A DNA stretch of 64,000 nt from JAEKNW01 sp963677815. Its GTDB lineage: Bacteria; Cloacimonadota; Cloacimonadia; Cloacimonadales; JAFGVF01. The DNA is taken from the NCBI GenBank assembly GCA_963677815.1, contig OY782499.1:1302001-1366000 (forward strand). Reading direction: 5' to 3'. Positions 53,100-64,000 of this stretch are shown here, piece by piece. Positions within the stretch are counted from its first letter, which is position 1. Every line of letters starts with the position of its first letter. The notes under the pieces were generated by a model that worked only from the letters and a program-made list of their open reading frames with translations, did not search any database and was not told where the DNA came from. The position numbers were made by a program, and so were the translations under genes.

Positions 53100-54558
53100 T
53101 ATTTATTCCTAATATTTTCATAGCTTGTCTATGATCAATAGGATTAACGAAGAGTGTCTTTTGGTTTTTATAGGTTACATAGCCAGCTGCTGAACCTCTT
53201 GGCTTTCTTACAAAACGAATTTGGGTATAGTCAACAGGTACATTCTCAGATTTTTTTGCCTTGCTATAATAGGCTGCTAACTGGGCACAAATTATTCTAT
53301 ATTTATCAGGGAGTTGTTTGTTTGCGTAATTCCTCAAAACAACATGAGTTCCTTGAAAGACTCTTGTATGAAACCACCAATCTCTTCCCTTGGCTACCTT
53401 ACAAGTTAATAGATCATTCTCAGCAGAAGACCTTCCAATAAAGATTTCCCAATTATCGTCTATTTTCAATCTTCTGAACAGAATCTTTGTATCTGCTTGC
53501 CTTTTACTATAATCTTTACGTCTATTAAGTTCAAGAAGGTTCAGGTAAGATTCTTCTTCCATGATATCAATAATATCACTCTCTATATCTGTAATTTCTT
53601 CTTTAGTTTTTCCTATTTGCTGAGCAATAAGTTTCTGACCAGTTTTAGATTTCTTATATTTTTTATAATAATAATTACTATTTTCAATAGGTCCCTTATC
53701 TACTTTTAAAGGAATAGTGATTAAAGGAAAACCTGTTTGATAATAGTTAGGAAGACTAATTTCTTCCATGCCTTTTTTTATTTTAGAAACGGAAGATTTA
53801 AGTAACTCGGCATAGTGCAACCAAACTTCTTCATTCTGGGCTATAAGAAGTTCTTCTTCTTGCTTTGCTAGTTTCTTTTTAGCTTTCTTTAGCCTTTGTT
53901 TCAGGGAGCTTGTTAGGTTTTTCTTTATAGACTGGCTCTTTTTAGATATGATATAATCATAATAGAAAGATTCAAAAAGAGAGTTCATATCATTAAAACC
54001 ACTTTCTTGATTTTCTTGAAATTTACCATCTTTAATAACAATGTTATAAAGCACATCTTCTTTAATTGCTTGGAAATTATTCAGAGGGGGAAACCATTCC
54101 ATTTTTGGAATAATCTGACGCTGGTTATTATCAGCAAAGGAAAATTTCTTTAATGAATCAATAATCATTAGCTTCTTTTCTACTTCCTGACAAAGAACTA
54201 AGTTTTCAAAATTTGCCCCAAATTCACAGATTAATGTATAGCATTTCTTTTCATTATATATATCAGTTTTATCTATATTAAGTTTATATATTCTATCATC
54301 AGCCATTAAAGAGACGGATTTGATAATACCTTTGTTAAGCGTATGATTAAAAAGACTGAGGTTTCTATCATCTTCCCAAGGAAGCATATCATTGTCTGTA
54401 ACAAACATAAAGGCATTACCTTGATTTAGTGAAATCTGTAAGGTCTTTTTACTCTTAAAAAAATTTATTAAGTATTGGTCGTGGTATCTCTGCATGCTCT
54501 TAATTTCTAAGTTGATTAAAGCACTTGGATTCCACTCTTGCAAGTATTGATATTTCAT
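53092..54558 (-). CDS. rqcH: NFACT-domain ribosome quality-control protein (RqcH-like)
   Basis: 488 residues, somewhat short. The NFACT-N-like region keeps the Asp88-Arg89 pair (ADDRIYKL) needed for tRNA-Ala handling in RqcH. A coiled coil follows (about 215-290; LKQRLKKAKKKLAKQEEEL), then the NFACT-R domain: IFIGRSSAENDLLTCKVAKGRDWWFH, GTHVVLRN and RKPRGSAAGYVTYKNQKTLFV. It tags stalled nascent chains on the 50S with alanine. CAGGAG precedes ATG at 54558. Confidence 0.88.
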   Translation of the reverse strand: MKYQYLQEWNPSALINLEIKSMQRYHDQYLINFFKSKKTLQISLNQGNAFMFVTDNDMLPWEDDRNLSLFNHTLNKGIIKSVSLMADDRIYKLNIDKTDIYNEKKCYTLICEFGANFENLVLCQEVEKKLMIIDSLKKFSFADNNQRQIIPKMEWFPPLNNFQAIKEDVLYNIVIKDGKFQENQESGFNDMNSLFESFYYDYIISKKSQSIKKNLTSSLKQRLKKAKKKLAKQEEELLIAQNEEVWLHYAELLKSSVSKIKKGMEEISLPNYYQTGFPLITIPLKVDKGPIENSNYYYKKYKKSKTGQKLIAQQIGKTKEEITDIESDIIDIMEEESYLNLLELNRRKDYSKRQADTKILFRRLKIDDNWEIFIGRSSAENDLLTCKVAKGRDWWFHTRVFQGTHVVLRNYANKQLPDKYRIICAQLAAYYSKAKKSENVPVDYTQIRFVRKPRGSAAGYVTYKNQKTLFVNPIDHRQAMKILGINND

Positions 54559-54597
54559 AAGAACTCCTGATGAAGACTAATTCTAAGGCAAAAAAAA

Positions 54598-54644
54598 TGT
54601 CAAATTATTTCTTGACATAAGCACAATTATCATTATAGTATAAT
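54598..54644. promoter_or_regulatory. Back-to-back promoters for rqcH-recO and the coiled-coil gene
   Basis: Minus-strand TTGACA (54598-54603) and plus-strand TTGACA (54612-54617) are eight bases apart and point outward. The plus side has TATAGT (16-base spacer) or TATAAT (54639-54644, 21-base spacer). The minus-side -10 is weaker. Confidence 0.5.
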
Positions 54645-54677
54645 CTCATTGATTAATCATTAGAAAAAGGAGAGAAA

Positions 54678-55571
54678 ATGAAAGCTACGAACATCATTTT
54701 AATTGTATTAATTGTTGTTTCAGCTGGTTTAGCAGTAATGTTGGTGTCTACATCAAACAAGTTAAGTAAACATGACTCTGTGGTTGCAAGTTACGAAGAA
54801 AGAATTGCAGAACTTGAAGTTGCTCACAATAATATGCTTGATGAAAAAGAAAATTTAATGCAGACTATTGCAGATTTACAGCAAAAAGAAGAAAACTATT
54901 TAAAGGTTCAAGCACAACTTTATGAGATTGCAGAGATTACTAAATCTAATAAAAAGAATTTAGCTAATGTTGAATTAGACCCTGATTATGCTACAAATCA
55001 ATCTTTAGAAACTTTAGAGAAAAATCAAAATGAACTTAAGAAATTGAGAAACGAAAGAGGCCTTTTGTATGCTGAAATTAATTCATTGAAAAAGGATTTA
55101 AACTCATCAAATGCTGATAAAGAAAAGATACAAGCTCAAATTGACCGCCTACAAGCTGAAATTGACAGAACAGATGTAATGATTGCAAACTTAGAGCAAT
55201 CAATAACTAAGAGTCAAGAGCTTATTGCTAAACAAGAAGCTGAGCTTAACACTATTTTCTATGTGATTGGAAATAAAGAAGAACTCAGAGAAATGGGTGT
55301 TACTTCTAAAGAAGGTGGTGTTTTATGGGGACTTCTTGGTGCAACAGAAACAGTAAGAAATGACTTTAATAAAGAAAGATTCTCTTCTATGAATCTTGCT
55401 GAGAATGATGAAATAGAAATCAATGCCTACATTGATGATATTACAATTCATTCTAAACAACTTAAATCTGCTTATGAATTAGTTGAAGTAAGTGATGATA
55501 TAACAGTTCTTAAAGTTAAAGACCATGAACAATTTAGAGAAAATAAACACCTAGTTATTGAAATTGACTAA
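54678..55571 (+). CDS. Membrane-anchored coiled-coil protein
   Basis: 297 residues. One N-terminal TM helix (IILIVLIVVSAGLAVMLVS) is followed by a coiled coil in two stretches (about 28-90 and 105-190) and a globular C-terminus with NTIFYVIGNKEELREMGVTSKEGGVLWG. This end resembles a domain seen after coiled coils in Bacteroidetes envelope proteins, but I cannot name it. AAAAGGAGAG precedes ATG at 54678; own promoter and terminator. Confidence 0.78.
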   Translation: MKATNIILIVLIVVSAGLAVMLVSTSNKLSKHDSVVASYEERIAELEVAHNNMLDEKENLMQTIADLQQKEENYLKVQAQLYEIAEITKSNKKNLANVELDPDYATNQSLETLEKNQNELKKLRNERGLLYAEINSLKKDLNSSNADKEKIQAQIDRLQAEIDRTDVMIANLEQSITKSQELIAKQEAELNTIFYVIGNKEELREMGVTSKEGGVLWGLLGATETVRNDFNKERFSSMNLAENDEIEINAYIDDITIHSKQLKSAYELVEVSDDITVLKVKDHEQFRENKHLVIEID

Positions 55572-55592
55572 TTAAAAATAGTTTTTAGTAAG

Positions 55593-55622
55593 AGGGCTAC
55601 ATTAATGTAGCCCTTATTTTTA
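55593..55622 (+). terminator. Terminator after the coiled-coil gene
   Basis: AGGGCTACAT / ATGTAGCCCT (55593-55614) then TTATTTTT. Confidence 0.85.
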
Positions 55623-55634
55623 TCAAAAAAAAAG

Positions 55635-55656
55635 GCTCTCTCTCAAGTAGAGTGGG
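55635..55656 (-). repeat. 22-nt dispersed repeat, copy 3 (inverted)
   Basis: Reverse complement reads CCCACTCTACTTGAGAGAGA plus GC. Confidence 0.6.
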
Positions 55657-55900
55657 TATCAGGTAGATAGAAAAAAAAGGCTCAAGTTCAAGTCTGGTGG
55701 AAATTATGTTGCATTATTTTGCACTAGATATTGTATTACAGTAGTTTACGGATTATAAGTTACTATTGATAGTATTATTTTAGCAGAATAAGACATAATC
55801 CTGAAAGGATAGGTCTTATATCCCTAAAGGGGATTAATAGTTTAGCCCAGGGTAAAATCCTGAAGGGATTGCAACCCTGGGTAATGATGTATATAAAAAG

Positions 55901-55991
55901 CCTAACCCTGTAAGGGTTTAATAAAAACATATATACCAATGATTTAATATTATAATTAGTTACCATTATATTAAACCCTTACAGGGTTAGG
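55901..55991. repeat. 23-bp inverted repeat of self-palindromic arms
   Basis: CCTAACCCTGTAAGGGTTTA (plus ATA) at 55901-55923 is repeated exactly inverted at 55969-55991, 45 bases apart. Each arm is itself a near-palindrome (AACCCTGTAAGGGTT). Confidence 0.8.
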
Positions 55992-56010
55992 TCGTAATTT
56001 TGGATATTGT

Positions 56011-56048
56011 TCCTGGGGTGACGATCCTTATAGGATCTTACCCCAGGC
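56011..56048. repeat. CCCTGGG-type hairpin
   Basis: Outer stem CCTGGGGT/ACCCCAGG around inner stem GATCC-TTATA-GGATC. A companion at about 55843-55881 reads GCCCAGGGT...AACCCTGGGT around AATCC/GGATT. Same design as a short nested hairpin. Confidence 0.65.
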
Positions 56049-56112
56049 TAAATTATTAATCCCTTTCACGGATACTTTGGAGAGAACCAAAAAAATAGTC
56101 GATTATTTAGGC

Positions 56113-56751
56113 TTATACACCTTGTTTATCTGGATGCCAAATATACTTGTGAATTTGCAGCTGGAATCTAACATTCAATTTATCTTCAACAATCCATGAA
56201 ACAAGTATTTCTGGAGATATCTTGCTGTAAACAGGTGAGAATATAATATTTCTATCTAAGAGGTTATGGGAGAAGATAAAATCTTTAGACCAACAGTAAT
56301 CTTCATAATCCGAAATTACGAATTTAAGCTCATCTGTAGCAGTCATATAATCTAAATTGGACTGACAAAATGAGTTCTTAGAACCACTTTTTATTGTTTT
56401 GACATCAATAATTTTATGAACTTTCTTATCAATCTTATCCAAGGGTAATGAACCATTTGTTTCTAAAAGGACCTTATAATTATTTTCTAGAAGTGCATCA
56501 ATGAGTTGAGTAATCTCTGCTTGTAATAAAGGCTCTCCTCCAGTAATTTCAACTAATTTAATTGGATGATATTTTCTAATTTCATCTAATATATCTTTGA
56601 TATTCATAGAAAAGTTAGCCTTATAGCTATATTGTGTGTCACAATAATTACAACGTAAATTACATTCAGCAAAACGGATAAATATGCAAGGATAACCTAT
56701 AAAAGATGATTCACCTTGGATACTACAAAAAATTTCAATTAATTTTATCAT
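56113..56751 (-). CDS. queE: 7-carboxy-7-deazaguanine synthase QueE
   Basis: Radical SAM enzyme of queuosine/7-deazapurine synthesis, 212 residues. The cluster motif CNLRCNYC (Cys30, 34, 37; CX3CX2C) fits the family. It also has IFCSIQGESSFIGYPCIFIR, VEITGGEPLLQ and VLLETNGSLPLD, and ends with PIYS-like and QLQIHKYIWHP segments. Other que genes are not in the window. It follows the amidohydrolase by 35 bases, with a weak ribosome site. Confidence 0.94.
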   Translation of the reverse strand: MIKLIEIFCSIQGESSFIGYPCIFIRFAECNLRCNYCDTQYSYKANFSMNIKDILDEIRKYHPIKLVEITGGEPLLQAEITQLIDALLENNYKVLLETNGSLPLDKIDKKVHKIIDVKTIKSGSKNSFCQSNLDYMTATDELKFVISDYEDYCWSKDFIFSHNLLDRNIIFSPVYSKISPEILVSWIVEDKLNVRFQLQIHKYIWHPDKQGV

Positions 56752-56786
56752 TATAGTTTGTTTATTGTTAATTATTATTTTAGATT

Positions 56787-57992
56787 TTAAGGAAGATAGG
56801 GAAAAGTCTTCTCATAGGAGAGAAAATTATTTATATACTTAGTTAGCTTTTGGTAATTACCAATCACAAATTTTTCCCTTTGCCCTAGAGAATAAAAGGA
56901 ATAATCATTTTCTGTATAATTGAAGAATTCTAGATATTCTCTGTCTCCTAGAATTGGTTGATTATTATGAACTAGTAATTTTATCTTGGATGATTCAGAA
57001 TTAACTAAGTTATCAAAAGGGTTATCACAAGAATTATCAAGAACTAAAAGTTCCGAATAAGAATGGTTTAGACTTCCGTATTCTCTTGGCAAGTTGAGTG
57101 CTCTTGCAGCATTGCAAGTGACCATATCGAAGATATCTTTTGTTGATACATTTGAAAAGTTATCATGACTGAACTTCATTTCTGCAAATAAATTTATGCT
57201 TCCTGAAAGTGTTGAATCAGTGCCAACTACAACATTAACCCCAAAATCTAAACAAGCTTGAATATCTAAGTGATGCCCAATTAAGTTTTCATTTGAAGCA
57301 GGACACCAGCAAATACTTGCCCCAACCTTAGCAATTTCTTCTATCTCACTTCTTGTAAGAGCAATACCATGAATCAGCATAGTATTTCTTGCTAACAACT
57401 TTCTTTTCTTTAAATCAGAAAATTCTTGACCAGTTATCTCATCGATTCCTTCTCCTAAATGAACTATAAAGGGAATATTCCCCCTAGCTTTGGCAAATTC
57501 TTCTTCTGCACTACCACCACCCCACCAGTTCCCTAAAGGGAGTGAATGGCATTGTCTGTAGTCTTTAATAACATTGATTGGGAAAGATTCATAATAGTCA
57601 GGACTCTGATTAGGAGCATGGTCTTGAACAGCGACTACTCCGGAAAATAGATTCTTATAAACTCCTAGCTTACATAAGATCATTTCTTTTTCTTTAGTTA
57701 AAATAAAAGAACCGTCATTAATCCAGTATTGATTTCTATCTAAATATGTCGGGTGATCTTTCATCTTTTCTACCCAGATATGGGAATTAGGAAACTTATC
57801 TTTAGTTACAGCTGGAGGATACCAATTTCCAACTAAATGGTCATGAGAATTTATTAATGCTGGATAAATGATTGCATTCTCAAATAATAATTCATTTAGA
57901 TTTGTCTTAAGATACTGGGATTCAATATCAATATAAGCCTTATCTTCAATTTTATTAGATGAGAATACAATCTTATCAGCAGAAAATTTCAT
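56787..57992 (-). CDS. Amidohydrolase / chlorohydrolase-deaminase family protein
   Basis: 401 residues. Metal-binding pattern: INSHDHLVGNW (HxH), FIVHLGEGID (His), MLIHGIALTRSEIEEIA (His), VVVGTDSTLSGSINLF (Asp). ICWCPASNENLIG is the usual strand before it, typical of guanine-deaminase/chlorohydrolase-like enzymes. VVAVQDHAPNQSP is an additional His-containing segment. The substrate is unknown. It begins one base after etfA ends and precedes queE, so a purine- or deazapurine-related substrate is possible but only inferred. Confidence 0.85.
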   Translation of the reverse strand: MKFSADKIVFSSNKIEDKAYIDIESQYLKTNLNELLFENAIIYPALINSHDHLVGNWYPPAVTKDKFPNSHIWVEKMKDHPTYLDRNQYWINDGSFILTKEKEMILCKLGVYKNLFSGVVAVQDHAPNQSPDYYESFPINVIKDYRQCHSLPLGNWWGGGSAEEEFAKARGNIPFIVHLGEGIDEITGQEFSDLKKRKLLARNTMLIHGIALTRSEIEEIAKVGASICWCPASNENLIGHHLDIQACLDFGVNVVVGTDSTLSGSINLFAEMKFSHDNFSNVSTKDIFDMVTCNAARALNLPREYGSLNHSYSELLVLDNSCDNPFDNLVNSESSKIKLLVHNNQPILGDREYLEFFNYTENDYSFYSLGQREKFVIGNYQKLTKYINNFLSYEKTFPYLP

Positions 57993-57993
57993 T

Positions 57994-59181
57994 CTAATCA
58001 GCTTTTTTAAGTTTCTTTATCATTAAAGGTATTATTTCAAATAAATCTCCAACAATTCCTAAATCAGCAACTTTGAAGATAGGTGCATCTGCATCTTTAT
58101 TAATAGCAATTATATAATCTGATGAAGACATACCTGCTAAATGCTGGATAGCTCCAGATATTCCCACCGCTATATAGATAGAAGGTTTTACAGTTTTTCC
58201 TGTTTGCCCAACTTGATGAGGATAAGATATCCATTCATTATCTACTGCAGCTCTTGAAGCTCCAACAGCTCCGCCAAGTAAGCCAGCTAATTCTTCTAAT
58301 AACTTAAAATTCTCAGCGTTCTTTAAGCCTCTGCCACCAGCTACAATTATGTTAGCATCTACAATATTAGCTAGATTACCTTCTTCTTTAACTTTCTTAA
58401 TAAATCTAGTTAATCTATCTGCAAGCTCTAGTTCTAGTTTTTCTTCAATTAATTTACCAGTCCTTGAAGTGTCCATCTTTAATGGATCCATAACTTTATA
58501 ACGAACTGTTGCCATTTGTGGTCTGTGGTTAGGTGTCTCAATTCTAGCCATAATATTACCACCAAAAGCTGGTCTTGTCTGTATTAAATTATTAGTAGCT
58601 GGATCAATTTTCAATCCAGTACAGTCAGCAGTAAGGCCTGTATTCATCGCTGTTGCTACTCTTGGCAGGAAGGATCTTCCAGTATTGGTTGCTCCAGTTA
58701 AAATGATTTCAGGTTTGTACTTCTTAATCAAATTCTGAAGAGCTTGGGCATAAAGATCATCTGTGAAGTCTGCAAGAAGTGGATCATCAATAAGAATCAC
58801 TTCTTCGGCACCATGATGATATAATTTCTCAACTAAATCTTTAACATTGTGACCAAAAAGTACTGCTGATAACTTGGCTTCTCTGTCTTCAGCTAATTCT
58901 TTTCCCTTACCTAAAAGCTCATATACTACAGGAGCAATATCATTGTTTTGCTGTTCTGCAAAAACCCATACACCTTTATAATCATCTTTATTTATATTTG
59001 ATGTTGTTGCTTTTCTAATAAAAATTGCTTCAAATGGACATGCTGAAACACAAGCTCCGCATAAAACACATTTGTCAGCATTAATCTCTGCTACCTTATC
59101 AGTAATAGTGATTGCTCCATAGGCACAGGCTTTTAAACATTTCCCACAACCTACACATTTTTCTCTAATTACTTCGATCAT
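57994..59181 (-). CDS. etfA: Electron transfer flavoprotein alpha subunit with N-terminal ferredoxin domain
   Basis: 395 residues. Residues 1-60 carry two [4Fe-4S] motifs (CVGCGKCLKAC, CVLCGACVSAC). An ETF alpha domain follows (ILTGATNTGRSFLPRVA, GLTADCTGL, GGNIMARI), then the FAD-binding C-terminal domain (IIVAGGRGLKN, GAVGASRAAVD, GQTGKTVKPSIYIAVGISGAIQH). This is the arrangement of bifurcating or ferredoxin-linked ETFs, yet etfB is not beside it. GGAG lies five bases before ATG 59181. Confidence 0.92.
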   Translation of the reverse strand: MIEVIREKCVGCGKCLKACAYGAITITDKVAEINADKCVLCGACVSACPFEAIFIRKATTSNINKDDYKGVWVFAEQQNNDIAPVVYELLGKGKELAEDREAKLSAVLFGHNVKDLVEKLYHHGAEEVILIDDPLLADFTDDLYAQALQNLIKKYKPEIILTGATNTGRSFLPRVATAMNTGLTADCTGLKIDPATNNLIQTRPAFGGNIMARIETPNHRPQMATVRYKVMDPLKMDTSRTGKLIEEKLELELADRLTRFIKKVKEEGNLANIVDANIIVAGGRGLKNAENFKLLEELAGLLGGAVGASRAAVDNEWISYPHQVGQTGKTVKPSIYIAVGISGAIQHLAGMSSSDYIIAINKDADAPIFKVADLGIVGDLFEIIPLMIKKLKKAD

Positions 59182-59356
59182 ATTGTCTCCATTATAAAAT
59201 TATCTTATTCTTTAATATACTTTTTTGAGAAAATTAAAATATTCTCCTTATATTCAACATTGTATAATTTTAGGAAATTAGGCAAGGATTTTTTTTCTTT
59301 TTTTACTAATCCCTCATTTTTAGCTACTATATTATATATTTTGACCTTCATGGTCT

Positions 59357-59414
59357 CTTGATTGTTACTCTCTCTAAAGAAATCCAATGAACTATTGAGT
59401 AACTAACAATCAAG
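59357..59414. repeat. 58-bp palindromic element, copy 3
   Basis: Starts CTTGATTGTTACTCTCTCTA and ends GAGTAACTAACAATCAAG, with the AATCCAATG loop core shared with copy 1. Exactly 58 bases. Confidence 0.85.
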
Positions 59415-59485
59415 GAACCTTTAACATAATAAAATATAGTAGTAGGGAGTAGGTAAAAGATGGAAGTATTCCTGCGACCCATATA

Positions 59486-59989
59486 AATCCCCTTTCAGCT
59501 CGTAAGAGCGTCTGAGAGGGGTGGCCGATTAGGCCGGGGAGAGTAAACAATCCCCTTTCAGCTCGTAAGAGCGTCTGAGAGGGGTGGTCGATTAGACCGG
59601 GGAGAGTAAACAATCCCCTTTCAGCTCGTAAGAGCGTCTGAGAGGGGTGGCCGATTAGGCCGGGGAGAGTAAACAATCCCCTTTCAGCTCGTAAGAGCGT
59701 CTGAGAGGGGTGGCCGATTAGGCCGGGGAGAGTAAACAATCCCCTTTCAGCTCGTAAGAGCGTCTGAGAGGGGTGGCCGATTAGGCCGGGGAGAGTAAAC
59801 AATCCCCTTTCAGCTCGTAAGAGCGTCTGAGAGGGGTGGTCGATTAGACCGGGGAGAGTAAACAATCCCCTTTCAGCTCGTAAGAGCGTCTGAGAGGGGT
59901 GGTCGATTAGACCGGGGAGAGTAAACAATCCCCTTTCAGCTCGTAAGAGCGTCTGAGAGGGGTGGTCGATTAGACCGGGGAGAGTAAAC
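59486..59989 (+). repeat. Eight-copy 63-bp tandem array with two hairpins per unit
   Basis: Eight head-to-tail units of exactly 63 bp (504 bp). Each unit contains a large hairpin CCCCTTTCA / TGAGAGGGG enclosing GCTC-GTAA-GAGC, and then GG(C/T)C-GATTA-G(G/A)CC. Units 1, 3, 4, 5 read GGCC/GGCC and units 2, 6, 7, 8 read GGTC/GACC, so the stem pairing is kept. The minus-strand frame through it (21 residues per unit) is a consequence of 63 being a multiple of three. Confidence 0.95.
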
Positions 59990-60001
59990 ATTACCCTTTG
60001 T

Positions 60002-60023
60002 GAGGGGGAAAATAGGGGGTGTT
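60002..60023 (+). repeat. 22-nt G-rich motif, copy 2
   Basis: GAGGGGGAAAATAGGGGGTG plus TT, an exact inverted match to 22056-22077. Confidence 0.65.
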
Positions 60024-60202
60024 TTCAAAAATCCACCTCAACAAAATCCCCACCCTTAACCAAAAACAAACACAAAAAACTCAAAAGAAGAAAAAAATAT
60101 CAAAAATATTAGACCATAGATATATGACTAAATAACAGTAGCTAAAACGGTCAATATGTCCTGTTATCTTAGGATAAAAATTTAAAAAGTTAAAAAAAGC
60201 TA

Positions 60203-60230
60203 TTGACAAGAAATAGGTCTCCAGTAGTTT
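60203..60230 (+). promoter_or_regulatory. Candidate rRNA promoter
   Basis: TTGACA (60203-60208), then TAGTTT (60225-60230) after 16 bases, about 135 bases before mature 16S. The -10 is poor, as is often seen in regulated rRNA promoters. A second, less likely start may lie further downstream. Confidence 0.45.
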
Positions 60231-60363
60231 GACGAAACCAATGCGAGGGAGCGAAAGTTTTCTTGGAGACGTTGGAAAGATCTTTGAATAATTTTAAAAG
60301 TTAAAAGTTATAGAGTGAATGAATGAAGTAAACTTGCGAGAGACAGGAACACGATTTATAATA

Positions 60364-61899
<1,536 letters not shown>

Positions 61900-61974
61900 T
61901 AAAGGAGAAATAGTTTCTTGATAAGTTTACTTTTTCATTCTATAGCGAAAAAAAGAGTTTAGTTCTAAGTAAGG

Positions 61975-62051
<77 letters not shown>

Positions 62052-62064
62052 TAAAGAAATTCGT

Positions 62065-62140
62065 GGGGGATTAGCTCAGTTGGGAGAGCACCTGCTTTGC
62101 AAGCAGGGGGTCAACGGTTCGAGCCCGTTATTCTCCACCA
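62065..62140 (+). tRNA. tRNA-Ala (TGC)
   Basis: Acceptor GGGGGAT/ATTCTCC, anticodon stem CTGC/GCAG with loop TTTGCAA (TGC), T loop GGTTCGAGCC, CCA encoded. Second spacer tRNA. Confidence 0.95.
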
Positions 62141-62221
62141 TCTTTTTATAAAGAATCAGACTAAACTTAATATAAAATTTTACAGTAAATAGAGTGCAAT
62201 AGAGTGTGTATAATTAATTTT

Positions 62222-64000
<1,779 letters not shown>

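Larger units (their letters stand above)
55623..56100. other. Gene-free repeat island before queE
   Basis: About 480 bp without a convincing gene. It holds an inverted 22-nt repeat (55635-55656), then several palindromic blocks of CCTGAAAGGAT, CCCAGGGT/ACCCTGGG and CCTGTAAGGG type, including a 23-bp inverted repeat, ending with a partial 22-nt repeat near 56072. The minus-strand frame across it (55775-55966) only reads the palindromes. Confidence 0.7.
59182..60363. other. Gene-free region before the rRNA operon
   Basis: About 1.2 kb. It holds a 58-bp palindrome (59357-59414), an eight-unit 63-bp array (59486-59989), a 22-nt G-rich motif (60002-60023), then AT-rich DNA and the rRNA promoter and leader. 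The 48-codon frame 59205-59351 on the minus strand is probably not a gene. Confidence 0.75.

Noticed and set aside
55775..55966. Minus-strand frame (63 codons) in the palindrome island
   Set aside because: It reads only repeat palindromes; such frames commonly appear as spurious proteins.
59205..59351. Minus-strand 48-codon frame between the 58-bp palindrome and etfA
   Set aside because: Lys/Asn/Ile-rich, weak ribosome site, start next to the palindrome. It could be real but I see no support.
59486..59989. CRISPR array
   Set aside because: Units are head-to-tail with no unique spacers between repeats and no cas genes nearby.
59410..59991. Long minus-strand frame (193 codons) across the 63-bp array, encoding a 21-residue repeat
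   Set aside because: The unit length is a multiple of three, so any frame stays open. The hairpins with compensatory change explain the conservation better, and there is no ribosome site or family similarity.

Overview
The window is low-GC bacterial chromosome, dense with genes. The organism is most likely a member of the FCB superphylum, and Candidatus Cloacimonadota (WWE1) is my best guess. I base this on 16S primary sequence from memory, on the PorU-like (peptidase C25) and PorV-like pair, and on secreted proteins ending in a YPNPFNPETTI-type C-terminal sorting domain. No database search was possible, so the phylum is an inference.

1-21500 (minus strand): a long, tightly packed gene run. 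In transcription order it begins with proS, pncC and purD. A cell-surface block follows: C25 protease (PorU-like), PorV-like barrel, lipoprotein, SLBB export protein and Wzc-type tyrosine kinase. The run ends with ispE, prs, rplY, pth, rpsF, ssb, rpsR, a DUF2232 protein, rplI, a small membrane protein, a DUF721 protein, rpe and ffh. A terminator closes it at the left edge.

21500-38000: an intergenic repeat island, hisC, a parvulin, four tRNA genes (Glu, Glu, Glu, Lys), a glycogen block (debranching enzyme, GT4 synthase, GH57), an acyl-CoA ligase, an outer-membrane-like protein, htpG, a second repeat island, a flavin reductase, a cation/proton antiporter preceded by what looks like a fluoride riboswitch with its own terminator, and a TPR lipoprotein.

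38000-56000: GNAT, iron-dependent alcohol dehydrogenase and U32 protease; DUF2752, TM2 and NlpE/META proteins; tRNA-Met; an RlmI-like methyltransferase; two secreted proteins, one with a sorting domain; a degenerate NtrC-type regulator overlapping tsaD; a lipoprotein; a nitroreductase; recO; rqcH; and a membrane-anchored coiled-coil protein.

55600-64000: a third kind of repeat island, queE, an amidohydrolase, a ferredoxin-EtfA fusion, an eight-copy 63-bp hairpin array, and an rRNA operon (16S, tRNA-Ile, tRNA-Ala, 23S cut by the window end). The 23S gene carries an intervening sequence at the helix-45 position.

The most unusual items are the fluoride-riboswitch-controlled antiporter with an extra helix, the 23S intervening sequence, a 58-bp palindrome found three times at exactly the same length, the 63-bp array whose two unit types differ by a compensatory base-pair change, the PorU/PorV genes joined to Wza/Wzc-type export genes, and a response regulator that has lost its phospho-acceptor Asp, Walker Lys and GAFTGA loop.
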